64,000 nt of DNA from NCBI RefSeq assembly GCF_002119405.1, contig NZ_MTBG01000010.1, forward strand, positions 44,442 to 108,441, given 5' to 3'. The DNA is from Pseudoruegeria sp. SK021 (GTDB lineage Bacteria > Pseudomonadota > Alphaproteobacteria > Rhodobacterales > Rhodobacteraceae). The notes below the pieces were generated by a model. It saw only the letters and a list, made by a program, of their open reading frames with translations. It was not told where the DNA came from and made no database searches. Of the stretch, positions 1 through 8,811 are shown in pieces. Numbering within the stretch: position 1 is the first letter of the stretch; each line of letters begins with the position of its first letter. The position numbers were made by a program, and so were the translations under genes.

Positions 1-433
1 TCGCCGCCGTGCCCAGCAGATGATCGTTCAGACCTTGGCCACGGGCACTGACCAGCATGGACAGCATGGACAGGATCTGAAGTGGGAACAGGGAGGTCAT
101 GATCAGGAACAGAACGGTGTGGGCCGAGGCTGTTGTCAGGTCGAACCGGTCGCCGCGGCCATTGCGAAACTCGATCGCCACTAAGCGCATACCGGGGGTT
201 GCAGACCATGCCGTCAGACTGCTGATCCGATAGCACAACCCGATTGCAAGAAACAGTCCGGCAAAAAAGAATACGCCGACAAAGGCCGTAAATGGCAGGG
301 CAAGAACGCATAGGACCAAAATCAGGATCGTATCGACGATCCAAGCGAGGAACCGTTTGACGACAGTCCCTGAATAAAATTCGGCGTGGCTGTCAGGGTC
401 GGGCAGACCCCAAAGCGGTTCTGAAGATGTCAT
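1..433 (-). CDS. RDD family membrane protein, truncated by the window edge
   Basis: Reading the minus strand from ATG 433 gives 144 residues that run off the window at base 1. An N-terminal arginine/aspartate signature (KRFLAWIVDTILIL) lies in the first of about three hydrophobic segments, and TPGMRL follows near residue 82. Both are typical of RDD-domain integral membrane proteins. A late GLNDHLLGT motif suggests only a short C-terminal piece is missing. The start follows GGAGGGAGCAAA, a clear ribosome binding site. It lies downstream of the DUF2852 gene on the same strand, 62 bases away. RDD proteins have few defined roles (some are linked to ion transport), so no specific function is assigned. 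Confidence 0.8.
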   Translation of the reverse strand, partial: MTSSEPLWGLPDPDSHAEFYSGTVVKRFLAWIVDTILILVLCVLALPFTAFVGVFFFAGLFLAIGLCYRISSLTAWSATPGMRLVAIEFRNGRGDRFDLTTASAHTVLFLIMTSLFPLQILSMLSMLVSARGQGLNDHLLGTAA

Positions 434-455
434 TTTGCTCCCTCCAATGCGCGGT

Positions 456-477
456 CCGCGGCCCGGATAGGCCGCGG
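456..477. terminator. GC-rich hairpin between the DUF2852 and RDD genes
   Basis: CCGCGGCC (456-463) and GGCCGCGG (470-477) form a perfect 8-bp stem with a 6-base loop. No run of T follows on either strand. It may be a weak or attenuating terminator, or an mRNA-stabilising hairpin, between two same-strand genes. Confidence 0.3.
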
Positions 478-495
478 CGCAGTGGGTGTTGGTGA

Positions 496-879
496 TCACG
501 TTTCTTGCGGTTCGATCGCTTGGGCCTTGCGGTCACGATCATCCATGAATTGGTCAAACTCGGCCTTGTCCTTGGCATCGCGCAGACGCTTCAGAAAAGA
601 CTGGAAGTTGTCCTGCTCTTCTTCGAGGCGGCGCAATGTGTCCGCTTTATAGGCGTCAAAAGCCGAATTTCCCGAAGATTTGAAGGCGTGGTGTTTCATG
701 CGAGTGCGTTTTGAACAGGTTCCGAACATGCGTTTGCTCCAGATCATATAGGCAAGAAGGGCAAGGCCAACAGGCCAGAACAGAAAAAAGCCAAGGACCA
801 TTGCCGCGATCCAGGCGCCTTTACCGCGCTGATCGAGCCAGTTTTCGGCTTGGGATGGCCAGGTGGCGACAGTATTCAT
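496..879 (-). CDS. DUF2852 domain-containing membrane protein
   Basis: 127 residues. A soluble N-terminus (MNTVATWPSQAENWLDQRG) is followed by a membrane segment around residues 20-45 (WIAAMVLGFFLFWPVGLALL). A charged C-terminal half, probably coiled coil, contains LRRLEEEQDNFQSFLKRLRD. This layout matches the uncharacterised DUF2852 family common in Alphaproteobacteria. The ATG at 879 is preferred over an in-frame ATG at 924 because TTGGAGACCACG lies directly before it, and the upstream extension would run into the palindromic operator at 904-930. Function is unknown. The gene is divergent from glnE and probably controlled by the paired operators between them. Confidence 0.72.
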   Translation of the reverse strand: MNTVATWPSQAENWLDQRGKGAWIAAMVLGFFLFWPVGLALLAYMIWSKRMFGTCSKRTRMKHHAFKSSGNSAFDAYKADTLRRLEEEQDNFQSFLKRLRDAKDKAEFDQFMDDRDRKAQAIEPQET

Positions 880-903
880 CGTGGTCTCCAATGTTGTTTC
901 AGG

Positions 904-930
904 GGCAATGTGAATGCGTTTCACATTGCC
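904..930. promoter_or_regulatory. Palindromic operator, copy 1 (upstream of the DUF2852 gene)
   Basis: Perfect 11-bp inverted repeat: GGCAATGTGAA (904-914) and TTCACATTGCC (920-930) around a 5-base spacer. The core ATGTGAA-N5-TTCACAT matches the palindrome at 966-984 in length and pattern. It lies about 25-50 bases before the DUF2852 start, where a repressor would overlap the promoter or leader. Confidence 0.6.
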
Positions 931-965
931 TAGATTGTCATTCCCCGGCCGTTGGTCAAGGGGGT

Positions 966-984
966 ATGTAAAATAGTTTTACAT
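966..984. promoter_or_regulatory. Palindromic operator, copy 2 (between the DUF2852 gene and glnE)
   Basis: ATGTAAA-N5-TTTACAT is a perfect 19-bp inverted repeat. Its form ATGTRAA-N5-TTYACAT is the same as the core of the 904-930 palindrome. The two centres (917 and 975) are 58 bases apart, about five to six helical turns, which would suit cooperative binding of one dimeric regulator. The regulator is not encoded nearby. Confidence 0.6.
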
Positions 985-1084
985 TTTTGGCGCGCATGGC
1001 CGCGGCCGGACATGCTGTGCGAAAAGCTGCCGCGGAGGTACGCATCGCCGTTGACCCCGGCCATGCAGATCCGCATGTTGAGCC

Positions 1085-3865
1085 ATGACATTCAGCCAGA
1101 AAATCACTTGTACGCCTTTGCCATTTGATCCCGAAATGGCCAGCGAAGCTTTGCGTCACCTGCCATGGGCGACGGGGCCGACAAAAGACCTTCTCGCCGG
1201 GACGGCGGGATGTAGCCCCTATCTGGCTGGTCTGATGGCCCGGCATGGTGACTGGCTTGAAGAGGTCATGGACACAGACCCTGAGGCGGCCTTGGACTCT
1301 GTGCTGGATGGGGTAACGCCCGGATCCCATGCCGAGACACCGGTGGCATTGCGGCTGGCCAAGCAGAAAGTGTCGTTGTTGGTGGCACTTGCTGATCTGG
1401 GCGGAGTCTGGACGCTGGAGGAGGTGACGGGCGGGTTGTCTCGATTTGCGGACCGGGCGCTGGATGCCGCGCTGAAAACGGCGCTGTTGCCGGATTTGTC
1501 GCGCGGGAAGTTCCCCGGCCAAACTGCGGATGATATCAAAGATGCTGCCGGTCTGGTGGCCATTGCCATGGGAAAGATGGGGGCCGGAGAGTTAAATTAC
1601 TCCTCCGATATCGATCTGATTTGCCTGTTCGATGACCAGCGCTTTGACCCGGAAGATGTGGGCACTGTTCGGACCCTGCAAGCAAAAGCTGTGCGGCGGG
1701 CGATGTCGTATCTGTCGGATCTGACCGGCGACGGCTATGTCTTCCGTACCGATCTTCGGCTGCGTCCTGATCCGTCAGCGACGCCGGTTGCAATATCGGT
1801 GTCTGCGGCGGAACGCTATTATGAAGCGCTTGGTCGAACATGGGAGCGTGCGGCCTTCGTCAAGGCGCGACCCGCCGCCGGGGCCATCGCGGTGGGACGG
1901 CGGTTTTTAAAAGACATCCGACCCTTCATTTGGCGCCGCCATCTGGACTTTACCACCGTGCAGGACATTCAGGATATCCTGCAAAAAATCCGCGATCACA
2001 AAGGCCAGTACGACACTGATATTCTGGACGGGCGTAATGTCAAACTGTGTCGCGGTGGCATTCGCGAAATTGAATTCTTCACCCAGACACAGCAATTGAT
2101 CGCAGGCGGGCGGGATAAGAGCTTGCGAATGCGTGGCACCCGGGCCGGGCTGCAAGGACTGGCCGAGAAAGGGTGGATCACGTCTGAGATCGCCACTGAG
2201 CTGAGCCGTGACTATGGCCGACTGCGCGATCTGGAGCATCGGGCCCAGATGATTCAGGACACTCAGACCCACCATCTGCCGCAGACCGACGCGGGCTGGC
2301 AAAGGATGGCCATGTTCCTCGGCGCGGATGATGTTCCCGCTTTGCAGGCCGAGCTACGCGAACTGTTCCATCGGGTGCATGAGTTAACCGAGAGTTTCTT
2401 TACCCCCAGTCCGGCCCAGAAACCCGAGACAGAAATCTCAGAAACCACCAGCACATTAATCGCGCGTTGGCGGGCGTATCCGGCATTGCGGTCACGACGG
2501 GCGCAGGGATTGTTCGACCGGGTCTTGCCGCGGCTGTTGCAGGGCTTTGAAAAGGCCGCCAACAAAGATGAAGCAATCGTACAGTTTGATGGCTTTCTCA
2601 AAGGCTTGCCGGCCGGAGTTCAAGTGTTTTCTCTGTTCGACGCCAATCCTCAGTTGATCGATCTTATGGTTGATATCTCGTCCACTTCGCCGGCGCTTGC
2701 GGTCTATTTGGGCGCGCATCCGGAAGTCTTGGATGCGGTTATCGGCGGGGCATTCTTCCAGCACTGGCCGGGGCGTGAGGCTCTGACTGCCGACTTGACC
2801 GCGCGACTGTCCGACCCGGATCTGGATTTTGAGCGTAAGTTGGATACCGCCCGGGCTTGGAAGAAAGATTGGCATTTCAGGATCGGGGTCCACCAATTGC
2901 GCGGCTTAATCGGAACCGCGCAAGCGTTCGAGGAATATTCCGATCTTGCCGAGGCGGTGCTCGCGGCGATGTGGACGGTCATTTGCGACGAGTTCGCGCG
3001 AAAACACGGCCCGCTTCCGGGGCGTGGTGCGGTAGTGCTGGGCATGGGGTCCTTGGGGGCCCGGCAACTGAATGCCCGCTCTGACCTTGATCTGATCATG
3101 ATTTACGACGCGCCTGCCGATGCGGAATCGGTGGGGCCGAAACCGCTGCCATCACGCACCTATTACGCCCGCCTGACCAAAGCGCTGGTGACGGGGCTGA
3201 GTGTGCAGACCGCGGGCGGGACGCTGTATGAAGTGGATATGCGCCTGCGTCCGTCTGGGCGGCAGGGACCGGCGGCCGCATCGTGGACTGCGTTCCAGTC
3301 CTATCAGCAGACAGACGCTTGGACGTGGGAACATCTGGCCCTGACCCGCGCCCGGCCAATGGCGGGCGATGCATCCCTCGCGGCCGATATTGACGCGTTC
3401 CGCGAGACGGTTCTGGCGGCCCCGCGTCTGCGCGAGGATGTGTTTCGTGATCTGTCCGAAATGCGGGCACGACTGGCGGCGGCAAAGCCTCGGCGCGGCA
3501 ACTGGGATTTCGCCGCCGGAGCGGGCGGTCTTCAGGATGTAGAACTGTTTGCTCAGGCCATGGCGTTGTTGGCAGGCTCGCCCTGCCGGACTGTTGAGGA
3601 TCAACTTGCCTTGGACTGTGAGGGTGTCTCAGCCGAGGATCGCGCGGCCTTGCTGAGTGCGCATCAGATTTTTTCGGCCATCAAGTTGTCGGCGCGGTTG
3701 CTGACGGATCAACCGTTAAACCCTGATGCGTTGGGACAGGGGGGACGGGATGTCTTGCTGCACGAAACCGGTCAAGACAGTCTCGCAGCGTTGGAGGCGA
3801 TGTTGACGGAGCGGACAGAGGCGGCCGCTGCCGTCATCAATCGGGTCTTGGCACCGCCATCCTGA
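1085..3865 (+). CDS. glnE: Bifunctional glutamine synthetase adenylyltransferase / deadenylating phosphorylase
   Basis: 926 residues, full length for GlnE. The protein adenylylates glutamine synthetase to switch it off and removes the AMP by phosphorolysis, responding to PII and glutamine. Two nucleotidyltransferase domains are visible. The N-terminal one carries GKMGAGELNYSSDIDL (about residues 163-178) and the C-terminal one GMGSLGARQLNARSDLDL (about residues 650-670). Each has the G-S-D-x-D type metal-binding signature of the DNA polymerase beta superfamily. Helical linker regions lie between them. The ATG at 1085 is the first in-frame start. The gene is divergent from the DUF2852 gene, with the paired operators between them. 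ntrBC, another layer of nitrogen control, lies about 13 kb away. Confidence 0.95.
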   Translation: MTFSQKITCTPLPFDPEMASEALRHLPWATGPTKDLLAGTAGCSPYLAGLMARHGDWLEEVMDTDPEAALDSVLDGVTPGSHAETPVALRLAKQKVSLLVALADLGGVWTLEEVTGGLSRFADRALDAALKTALLPDLSRGKFPGQTADDIKDAAGLVAIAMGKMGAGELNYSSDIDLICLFDDQRFDPEDVGTVRTLQAKAVRRAMSYLSDLTGDGYVFRTDLRLRPDPSATPVAISVSAAERYYEALGRTWERAAFVKARPAAGAIAVGRRFLKDIRPFIWRRHLDFTTVQDIQDILQKIRDHKGQYDTDILDGRNVKLCRGGIREIEFFTQTQQLIAGGRDKSLRMRGTRAGLQGLAEKGWITSEIATELSRDYGRLRDLEHRAQMIQDTQTHHLPQTDAGWQRMAMFLGADDVPALQAELRELFHRVHELTESFFTPSPAQKPETEISETTSTLIARWRAYPALRSRRAQGLFDRVLPRLLQGFEKAANKDEAIVQFDGFLKGLPAGVQVFSLFDANPQLIDLMVDISSTSPALAVYLGAHPEVLDAVIGGAFFQHWPGREALTADLTARLSDPDLDFERKLDTARAWKKDWHFRIGVHQLRGLIGTAQAFEEYSDLAEAVLAAMWTVICDEFARKHGPLPGRGAVVLGMGSLGARQLNARSDLDLIMIYDAPADAESVGPKPLPSRTYYARLTKALVTGLSVQTAGGTLYEVDMRLRPSGRQGPAAASWTAFQSYQQTDAWTWEHLALTRARPMAGDASLAADIDAFRETVLAAPRLREDVFRDLSEMRARLAAAKPRRGNWDFAAGAGGLQDVELFAQAMALLAGSPCRTVEDQLALDCEGVSAEDRAALLSAHQIFSAIKLSARLLTDQPLNPDALGQGGRDVLLHETGQDSLAALEAMLTERTEAAAAVINRVLAPPS

Positions 3866-3910
3866 TCTAAGGTCAGAACGGCGGCGCAAGAATTCAGCGC
3901 ACTGAACGGA

Positions 3911-4555
3911 TCAGCGTGCGATCAGCTTGGAGGCTTCAGAGGCCAGCTTGGTGATGCCCTCCCAGTCGCCGCTGTTAACCATGTCTTTCGGCGCGACCCA
4001 TGACCCGCCCACGCAAACCGTGTTGGACAAGTCGAGATAGGACTGCGCGTTGGCAAGAGACACGCCACCCGTGGGGCAGAAGGTGATCTGCGGCAGGGGT
4101 GCACCGATGCCTTTCAGGGCCGGAACCCCGCCATTGGCCTCGGCCGGGAAAAACTTCATGAAGCTATATCCACGGGCGAGCAGGTGCATCCCTTCGCTGC
4201 AGGTCGCGATGCCGGGCAGCATCGGGAAATTGGCAGCTTCGCAAGCGTCGAGCAACGTATCCGTACTGCCGGGAGAGACGGCAAAGGTCGCGCCCGCATC
4301 CATGGCGCGGCTGGCGTCGTCCGGGGTCAGGATGGTGCCTGCGCCAATGATCGCTCCGGGGACATCGGCCATAGCGCGGATGGCATCCAGCGCTTGCGGG
4401 GTCCGCAACGTGATTTCCAGCGCAAAGAGACCGCCCGCGACCAGTGCCTCAGCAAGATCGCGCGCGCGACCAGCATCGTCGATCACCAATACGGGAATGA
4501 CCGGCGCCTTGCGGGCGACTTCGAGCAATTGCTTGCTTGCAGATTCAGGGGTCAT
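3911..4555 (-). CDS. eda: KDPG aldolase (2-dehydro-3-deoxy-6-phosphogluconate / 4-hydroxy-2-oxoglutarate aldolase)
   Basis: 214 residues, the usual length. It cleaves KDPG to pyruvate and glyceraldehyde 3-phosphate, the last step of the Entner-Doudoroff pathway. The class I aldolase lysine is in FMKFFPAE and the general-base glutamate in ALEITLRTP. Phosphate-binding segments are GAGTIL and CPTGGVS. It lies 44 bases downstream of edd on the same strand and is probably co-transcribed with it, so the two specific steps of the pathway are made together. Convergent with glnE. Confidence 0.95.
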   Translation of the reverse strand: MTPESASKQLLEVARKAPVIPVLVIDDAGRARDLAEALVAGGLFALEITLRTPQALDAIRAMADVPGAIIGAGTILTPDDASRAMDAGATFAVSPGSTDTLLDACEAANFPMLPGIATCSEGMHLLARGYSFMKFFPAEANGGVPALKGIGAPLPQITFCPTGGVSLANAQSYLDLSNTVCVGGSWVAPKDMVNSGDWEGITKLASEASKLIAR

Positions 4556-4599
4556 GTCGTCAACCTTTTTCTAAATTCTGAAGAACTTGATAATCTTTG

Positions 4600-6423
4600 T
4601 CAGGCTGGCAGAGCGGGCGCAACTGCGACACCAGCGCCTTCGCTGGCCGGGCCGACCGTCCGACGAAAGACTTCGAACAATTCGCGGCCCATGCCGAAAC
4701 TGTTGGCCGACAGGTCGGGGGTGACGGCGGGTCGGTCGTCGACCCCGTCGGTCAAAACCTCAAGGACGCCGGCGGTTGCATCGACCCGGATCAGATCGCC
4801 GTCGCGCAGCTTGGCTAGAATGCCGCCTTCGGTGGCTTCGGGGGCGACGTGGATGCAGGCTGGCACCTTGCCCGAGGCACCGGACATCCGGCCATCGGTG
4901 ACCAGTGCGACCCGCAGGCCCCGGTCCTGCAAGACCGCAAGCGTCGGGGTCAGCCCGTGCAATTCGGGCATTCCGTTCGATTTTGGTCCTTGAAATCGGA
5001 CCACAACCACGGTGTCCGAGGTAAACTCGCCCGCCTTGAATGCGGCTTTGACCGACTCCTGATCGTGGAAAATCCGCGCAGGGGCCTCGATCACATGGCG
5101 TTCTGGTGCCACGGCCGACACCTTCATCACGCCGCGTCCCAAATTGCCGACCAGTTGTTTCACGCCGCCGCTTTTCTGAAACGGGTCCGTGGTCGGGCGG
5201 AGGATCCGGTCGTTTTGGGATTTGCCTGCGCCTGCGGTCCAGTTGAGCCCGTCGTCGCCCAATTTGGGTTCTTGGGTATACAGGTTCATCCCGTCGCCCG
5301 CGACAGTCTTGGTATCGGGATGCATCAGGCCTGCGTCCAGAAGTTGGCCGATCATATAGCCCAGACCACCGGCGGCGTGGAAATGGTTCACATCGGCCAA
5401 TCCGTTTGGATAGACTTTTGCCAGAAGCGGGGTCACCTCAGACAGATCCTCGAAATCCTTCAGGTCCAGAATGATCCCGGCGGCGCGGGCCATGGCGGGC
5501 AGGTGGATGACCAGATTGGTCGAGCCGCCGGTGGCCATCAGGCCGACAATGCCGTTGACGAAGGCGCGTTCGTCCAGCACGTCGCAGACGGGCGTGTACT
5601 CATTGCCAAGCCCGGTGATTGCCAGCGCCCGTTCGGTGGCGGCGCGGGTCAGGGCCTCGCGCAGCGGTGTGCCGGGATTGACGAAAGAGGCGCCGGGCAG
5701 GTGCAGGCCCATAAACTCCATCAACATCTGGTTTGAGTTGGCTGTGCCGTAGAAAGTGCAAGTGCCGGGGCCGTGATAGCTGGCCATTTCGGCTTCCATC
5801 AGCTTGTCGCGTCCGATTTCTCCGGTGGCAAACTGCTGACGCACTTTCGACTTTTCGTCATTGGGCAATCCGCTGGTCATCGGACCGGCAGGAATGAATA
5901 TCCCCGGGATATGCCCGAAGGCTGCCGCAGCGATCACCAGGCCGGGGACGATCTTGTCGCAAACTCCCAGATAGGCCGCTGCGTCAAAGGTGTTATGGCT
6001 CAGCGATACCGCCGCCGCCAATGCGATCACGTCGCGCGAAAATAACGACAGTTCCATTCCTGGCTGGCCTTGGGTGACGCCGTCGCACATGGCTGGAACG
6101 CCGCCCGCCACCTGCGCGGTTCCGCCCGCAGCACGGGCCGCATCGCGGATCACCGCCGGATAGGTTTCAAACGGCTGATGCGCCGACAACATGTCGTTAT
6201 AGGCTGTGACGATGCCGAGATTGGGTTGCCGTCCGCTCGCCAGTGCCTCTTTCTCGGCTCCCATGGCCGCATAGGCATGGGCCTGATTGCCGCAGCTTAG
6301 ATGCGATCGGGCCGGTCCGGCCTCGCCCGCGGCCCGCATCCGCGCCATATAATCTGAGCGGGTTTTTTCACTGCGGGCACGAATCCGATCCGTTACCCGG
6401 TCAACTTCTGGGTTAAGCGCCAT
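4600..6423 (-). CDS. edd: Phosphogluconate dehydratase
   Basis: 607 residues, full length for Edd in the IlvD/Edd family. It dehydrates 6-phosphogluconate to KDPG. The N-terminal [17 protein letters not shown], the central CDKIVPG and the [15 protein letters not shown] stretch carry the cysteines expected to hold the iron-sulfur cluster. [11 protein letters not shown] near the C-terminus is the family signature. The first gene of the edd-eda pair. The 178-base gap to the divergent methyltransferase gene should hold both promoters. I saw no convincing operator there. Confidence 0.95.
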   Translation of the reverse strand: MALNPEVDRVTDRIRARSEKTRSDYMARMRAAGEAGPARSHLSCGNQAHAYAAMGAEKEALASGRQPNLGIVTAYNDMLSAHQPFETYPAVIRDAARAAGGTAQVAGGVPAMCDGVTQGQPGMELSLFSRDVIALAAAVSLSHNTFDAAAYLGVCDKIVPGLVIAAAAFGHIPGIFIPAGPMTSGLPNDEKSKVRQQFATGEIGRDKLMEAEMASYHGPGTCTFYGTANSNQMLMEFMGLHLPGASFVNPGTPLREALTRAATERALAITGLGNEYTPVCDVLDERAFVNGIVGLMATGGSTNLVIHLPAMARAAGIILDLKDFEDLSEVTPLLAKVYPNGLADVNHFHAAGGLGYMIGQLLDAGLMHPDTKTVAGDGMNLYTQEPKLGDDGLNWTAGAGKSQNDRILRPTTDPFQKSGGVKQLVGNLGRGVMKVSAVAPERHVIEAPARIFHDQESVKAAFKAGEFTSDTVVVVRFQGPKSNGMPELHGLTPTLAVLQDRGLRVALVTDGRMSGASGKVPACIHVAPEATEGGILAKLRDGDLIRVDATAGVLEVLTDGVDDRPAVTPDLSANSFGMGRELFEVFRRTVGPASEGAGVAVAPALPA

Positions 6424-6601
6424 GTCATCACCTTCGTTGGTCCGGTTCTCTTTGCAGACAGATTAGTCCGTTAGCGGTACCAGCGCCACCAGAATTCCGG
6501 GGGCCATCCGCGCAGGCATCGACAATTCGGCTCTGTTCGCGCCTTTCGCCCGCGCGCAGGCCGCATTACAGTGGGTCCGAAGCCTGAAAGGAACCTTACC
6601 T

Positions 6602-7792
6602 GTGACCACCTCCGCCACCGTCCGATTGATGCCGCGTACCGATGCCCGTCGGATCCGCTTTGGGTTTCCTTGGGTCTATGACAACGAGATGGTGGTCGAC
6701 CGACGCACCAAATCGCTGGAAGCGGGCAGCCTTGCCGTACTCCAGGATGCCGAGCGTACGCCGTTGGGTCTGGTTGCCGTGTCGCCGGGTTCGAAAATCT
6801 TCTGCCGGATGTTGGATCGCAACCCCGAGGCCGAGATCGATCAGACGTGGTTTGCCGCGCGTCTGTCGGTGGCACAGGCGATGCGGGCGCGGCTTTACGA
6901 TACCCCGTTCTATCGGTTGGTTCATGCCGAAGCTGACGGTTTGCCCGGGGTCATCATTGACCGCTTCGGCGATGTTGCGGTGATTCAGCCGAACGCAGCT
7001 TGGGCCGAAGCGCGCCTCGATCTGTTGGTCGCGGCTTTGCAAGAAGTTACCGGCGTCAGCCATGTTTTCAAGAACGCGGCGGGCCGGGCCCGGACCTTGG
7101 AAGGCTTAAGCGATATCAGTCAGGTTCTGGTGGGCGCAATTGATGCGCCGGTGCCTGTGCCGATGAACGGGGCGACGTATCTGGCCGACCTGACCGGTGG
7201 TCAGAAGACCGGGCTGTATTTCGACCAACGTGATAACCATGCCTTTGCGCAGCGTTTGGCCTCGGGCGCGCGGGTGCTGGATGTGTTTTCCCATGTCGGC
7301 GGCTTTTCCCTAGCCGCGCTTGCGGGCGGTGCGGTGCATGCCCTTGCATTGGATGGGTCCGAGCCTGCGTTGGACCTTGCGCGGCAAGGCGCAGATGCTA
7401 GCGGCGTCGCAGACCGGTTCGAAACCCGGAAGGGCGATGCCTTCGATGCGATGACGGCCCTTGCTGAAGAAGGGCAAAGCTTTGATCTGGTGGTCTGCGA
7501 TCCGCCGGCATTCGCCCCGTCGAAAAAGGCGCTGGATGCAGGATTGCGCGCCTATGAGCGGGTGGCACGGTTGGGCGCGGCTTTGGTTGAGCCGGGTGGA
7601 TATCTGGCCCTGTGCTCGTGCTCGCATGCCGCGACGTTGGATAAGTTCCGTATGGCCTCGATTCGCGGCATTGGCCGGGCAGGGCGCCAGTGTCAGCTGA
7701 TCCATTCCGGGACGGCGGCCCCTGACCACCCGCTGCACCCGCAATTGGCGGAAAGTGGCTATCTGAAGGCGTTGTTCTTCCGGATTCTTTGA
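6602..7792 (+). CDS. RlmI-like class I SAM-dependent rRNA methyltransferase
   Basis: 396 residues. An N-terminal PUA-like domain (about 1-75, with RRIRFGFPWVYDNE) precedes a middle domain. The Rossmann methyltransferase domain follows, with GQKTGLYFDQRDN, the SAM loop LDVFSHVGGFSLAAL, and the catalytic motif VVCDPPAFAPSKKA. The C-terminal LCSCSHAAT and PQLAESGYLKALFFR are typical of the RlmI/RlmK family of 23S rRNA cytosine-5 methyltransferases. The target base cannot be read from sequence. Translation starts at GTG 6602, preceded by AAAGGAACC. The next gene starts two bases after this stop codon, so the two are translationally coupled. Confidence 0.88.
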   Translation: MTTSATVRLMPRTDARRIRFGFPWVYDNEMVVDRRTKSLEAGSLAVLQDAERTPLGLVAVSPGSKIFCRMLDRNPEAEIDQTWFAARLSVAQAMRARLYDTPFYRLVHAEADGLPGVIIDRFGDVAVIQPNAAWAEARLDLLVAALQEVTGVSHVFKNAAGRARTLEGLSDISQVLVGAIDAPVPVPMNGATYLADLTGGQKTGLYFDQRDNHAFAQRLASGARVLDVFSHVGGFSLAALAGGAVHALALDGSEPALDLARQGADASGVADRFETRKGDAFDAMTALAEEGQSFDLVVCDPPAFAPSKKALDAGLRAYERVARLGAALVEPGGYLALCSCSHAATLDKFRMASIRGIGRAGRQCQLIHSGTAAPDHPLHPQLAESGYLKALFFRIL

Positions 7793-7793
7793 C

Positions 7794-8345
7794 ATGCGCG
7801 TGGTTCTGGACGCCTGCGTCCTATACCCGACGGTGCTGCGGCAAATCTTGATCGGGGTGGCTGAGGCTGGCCTGATCGTGCCGCTGTGGTCCGAGCGCAT
7901 TCTGGGGGAATGGCGGCGCGCCGTCCTGCGTACCCATCCCGCAGATGCGGCTCAGGCGGGCGTCGAAATTGCCTTGCTTCAGGCGCAGTTTCCGGCTGCC
8001 TGTGTGGCGGCCGATCCCGATATTGAGGCGCGGTTGTCCTTGCCCGATGACAACGATCGCCATGTTCTGGCGACGGCTATCGTGGCCGAAGCCGACGCAT
8101 TGGTCACCCTGAATATGCGCGATTTTCCCGGGCGGACCTTGGCCCGGGATGGCATCCTGCCGCGCCACCCCGATGGGCTGTTGCTGGAACTTTATACCGA
8201 CGAACCTGTCCGGGTTTTGGCGGTGGTGGCAGGGGTGATGGCGGCAATGCCGGATCGTGAGCAGCCGGACCAACAGCGGCGGCACATTCTGAAGCGGGCC
8301 GGACTGCCCCGGTTCGGCAAGGCCTTGGCGCAAACCTTCGCTTGA
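7794..8345 (+). CDS. PIN-domain protein coupled to the methyltransferase gene
   Basis: 183 residues. RVVLDACVLYP at the N-terminus supplies the first PIN aspartate. PDDNDRHVLATAIVAEADALVTLNMRDFP (about residues 82-110) supplies the other acidic residues of the metal-dependent nuclease site. About 60 extra C-terminal residues follow the PIN fold. Most short PIN proteins are VapC toxins, but no antitoxin gene is adjacent. Instead ATG 7794 directly follows the methyltransferase stop at 7790-7792. A chromosomal PIN family found in Rhodobacteraceae seems a better fit than a toxin-antitoxin pair. The RNA target is unknown. Confidence 0.72.
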   Translation: MRVVLDACVLYPTVLRQILIGVAEAGLIVPLWSERILGEWRRAVLRTHPADAAQAGVEIALLQAQFPAACVAADPDIEARLSLPDDNDRHVLATAIVAEADALVTLNMRDFPGRTLARDGILPRHPDGLLLELYTDEPVRVLAVVAGVMAAMPDREQPDQQRRHILKRAGLPRFGKALAQTFA

Positions 8346-8384
8346 TCGGGATCGTCGGGCGCCTTTGCTGGGGCGTGCCGCGCA

Positions 8385-8401
8385 ATGCTGCTATGCAGCA
8401 T
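8385..8401. terminator. Hairpin after the PIN gene
   Basis: ATGCTGC (8385-8391) and GCAGCAT (8395-8401) form a perfect 7-bp stem with a 3-base loop, 40 bases after the PIN stop. No clear T run follows, so it may be a weak terminator or only an mRNA end structure. Confidence 0.3.
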
Positions 8402-8477
8402 CGGGCCTTGTTGCGACGACCCAGCACCATAAATAGGGACATCGGGGGGAGCCGTAGTAACGAGTAAGAGGGTTCCA

Positions 8478-8714
8478 ATGGCACAAGTACGCCGCCTTGA
8501 GGTGACAATTCCGTCGGCGTTTGATCCCAAGATCGACCCAGCGCTGGCAATGGTCGGGTTCGGGTTTAATCCGGGCGAGCGATCCGGGACGTGTTGGGGC
8601 GAGGCGGGACGCCTTCAGTCGAAATCCGGCGCCGAGCTTCGGATGATGGGCATTCGGCGTGACCAGATTGCCGCACATATGGTGCAGGCCACCTGTCCCC
8701 GCGTTCCGATCTGA
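8478..8714 (+). CDS. Small hypothetical protein
   Basis: 78 residues beginning MAQVRRLEVTIPSAF. It has no signal peptide or membrane segment and two isolated cysteines. The start is preceded by GAGTAAGAGGGTTCC, a usable ribosome binding site, and it stands alone between the PIN gene and the convergent katA. I do not recognise the family. It is kept because start, ribosome binding site and codon use look normal and a hairpin follows the stop, but it could be a chance reading frame. Confidence 0.4.
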   Translation: MAQVRRLEVTIPSAFDPKIDPALAMVGFGFNPGERSGTCWGEAGRLQSKSGAELRMMGIRRDQIAAHMVQATCPRVPI

Positions 8715-8744
8715 TTTAAGTAAACGATCCCTGTAAACGGCAAA

Positions 8745-8767
8745 CGCCCAGAGATGATCTCTGGGCG
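8745..8767. terminator. Terminator hairpin shared by convergent genes (katA end)
   Basis: CGCCCAGAGA (8745-8754) pairs perfectly with TCTCTGGGCG (8758-8767) across a 3-base loop. On the minus strand the stem is followed by TTTGCCGTTTAC, so it best serves katA. It could also end transcripts of the small gene coming from the left. Confidence 0.55.
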
Positions 8768-8811
8768 CTGTCATATGTTGGGGTGGGGGCAATGCCCCCG
8801 ATGGGTTGGCC

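Noticed and set aside
904..984. CRP/FNR-type site at the paired palindromes
   Set aside because: The TGTGA and TCACA half-sites in the first copy are seven bases apart, while CRP sites need six, and the second copy has TGTAA. Symmetry is odd-centred, unlike CRP or FNR.
966..984. PpsR/CrtJ site (TGT-N12-ACA)
   Set aside because: The TGT and ACA here are 11 bases apart, and no photosynthesis gene is nearby.
7794..8345. VapC toxin
   Set aside because: The PIN fold is present, but no small antitoxin gene precedes it and the gene is coupled to a methyltransferase.
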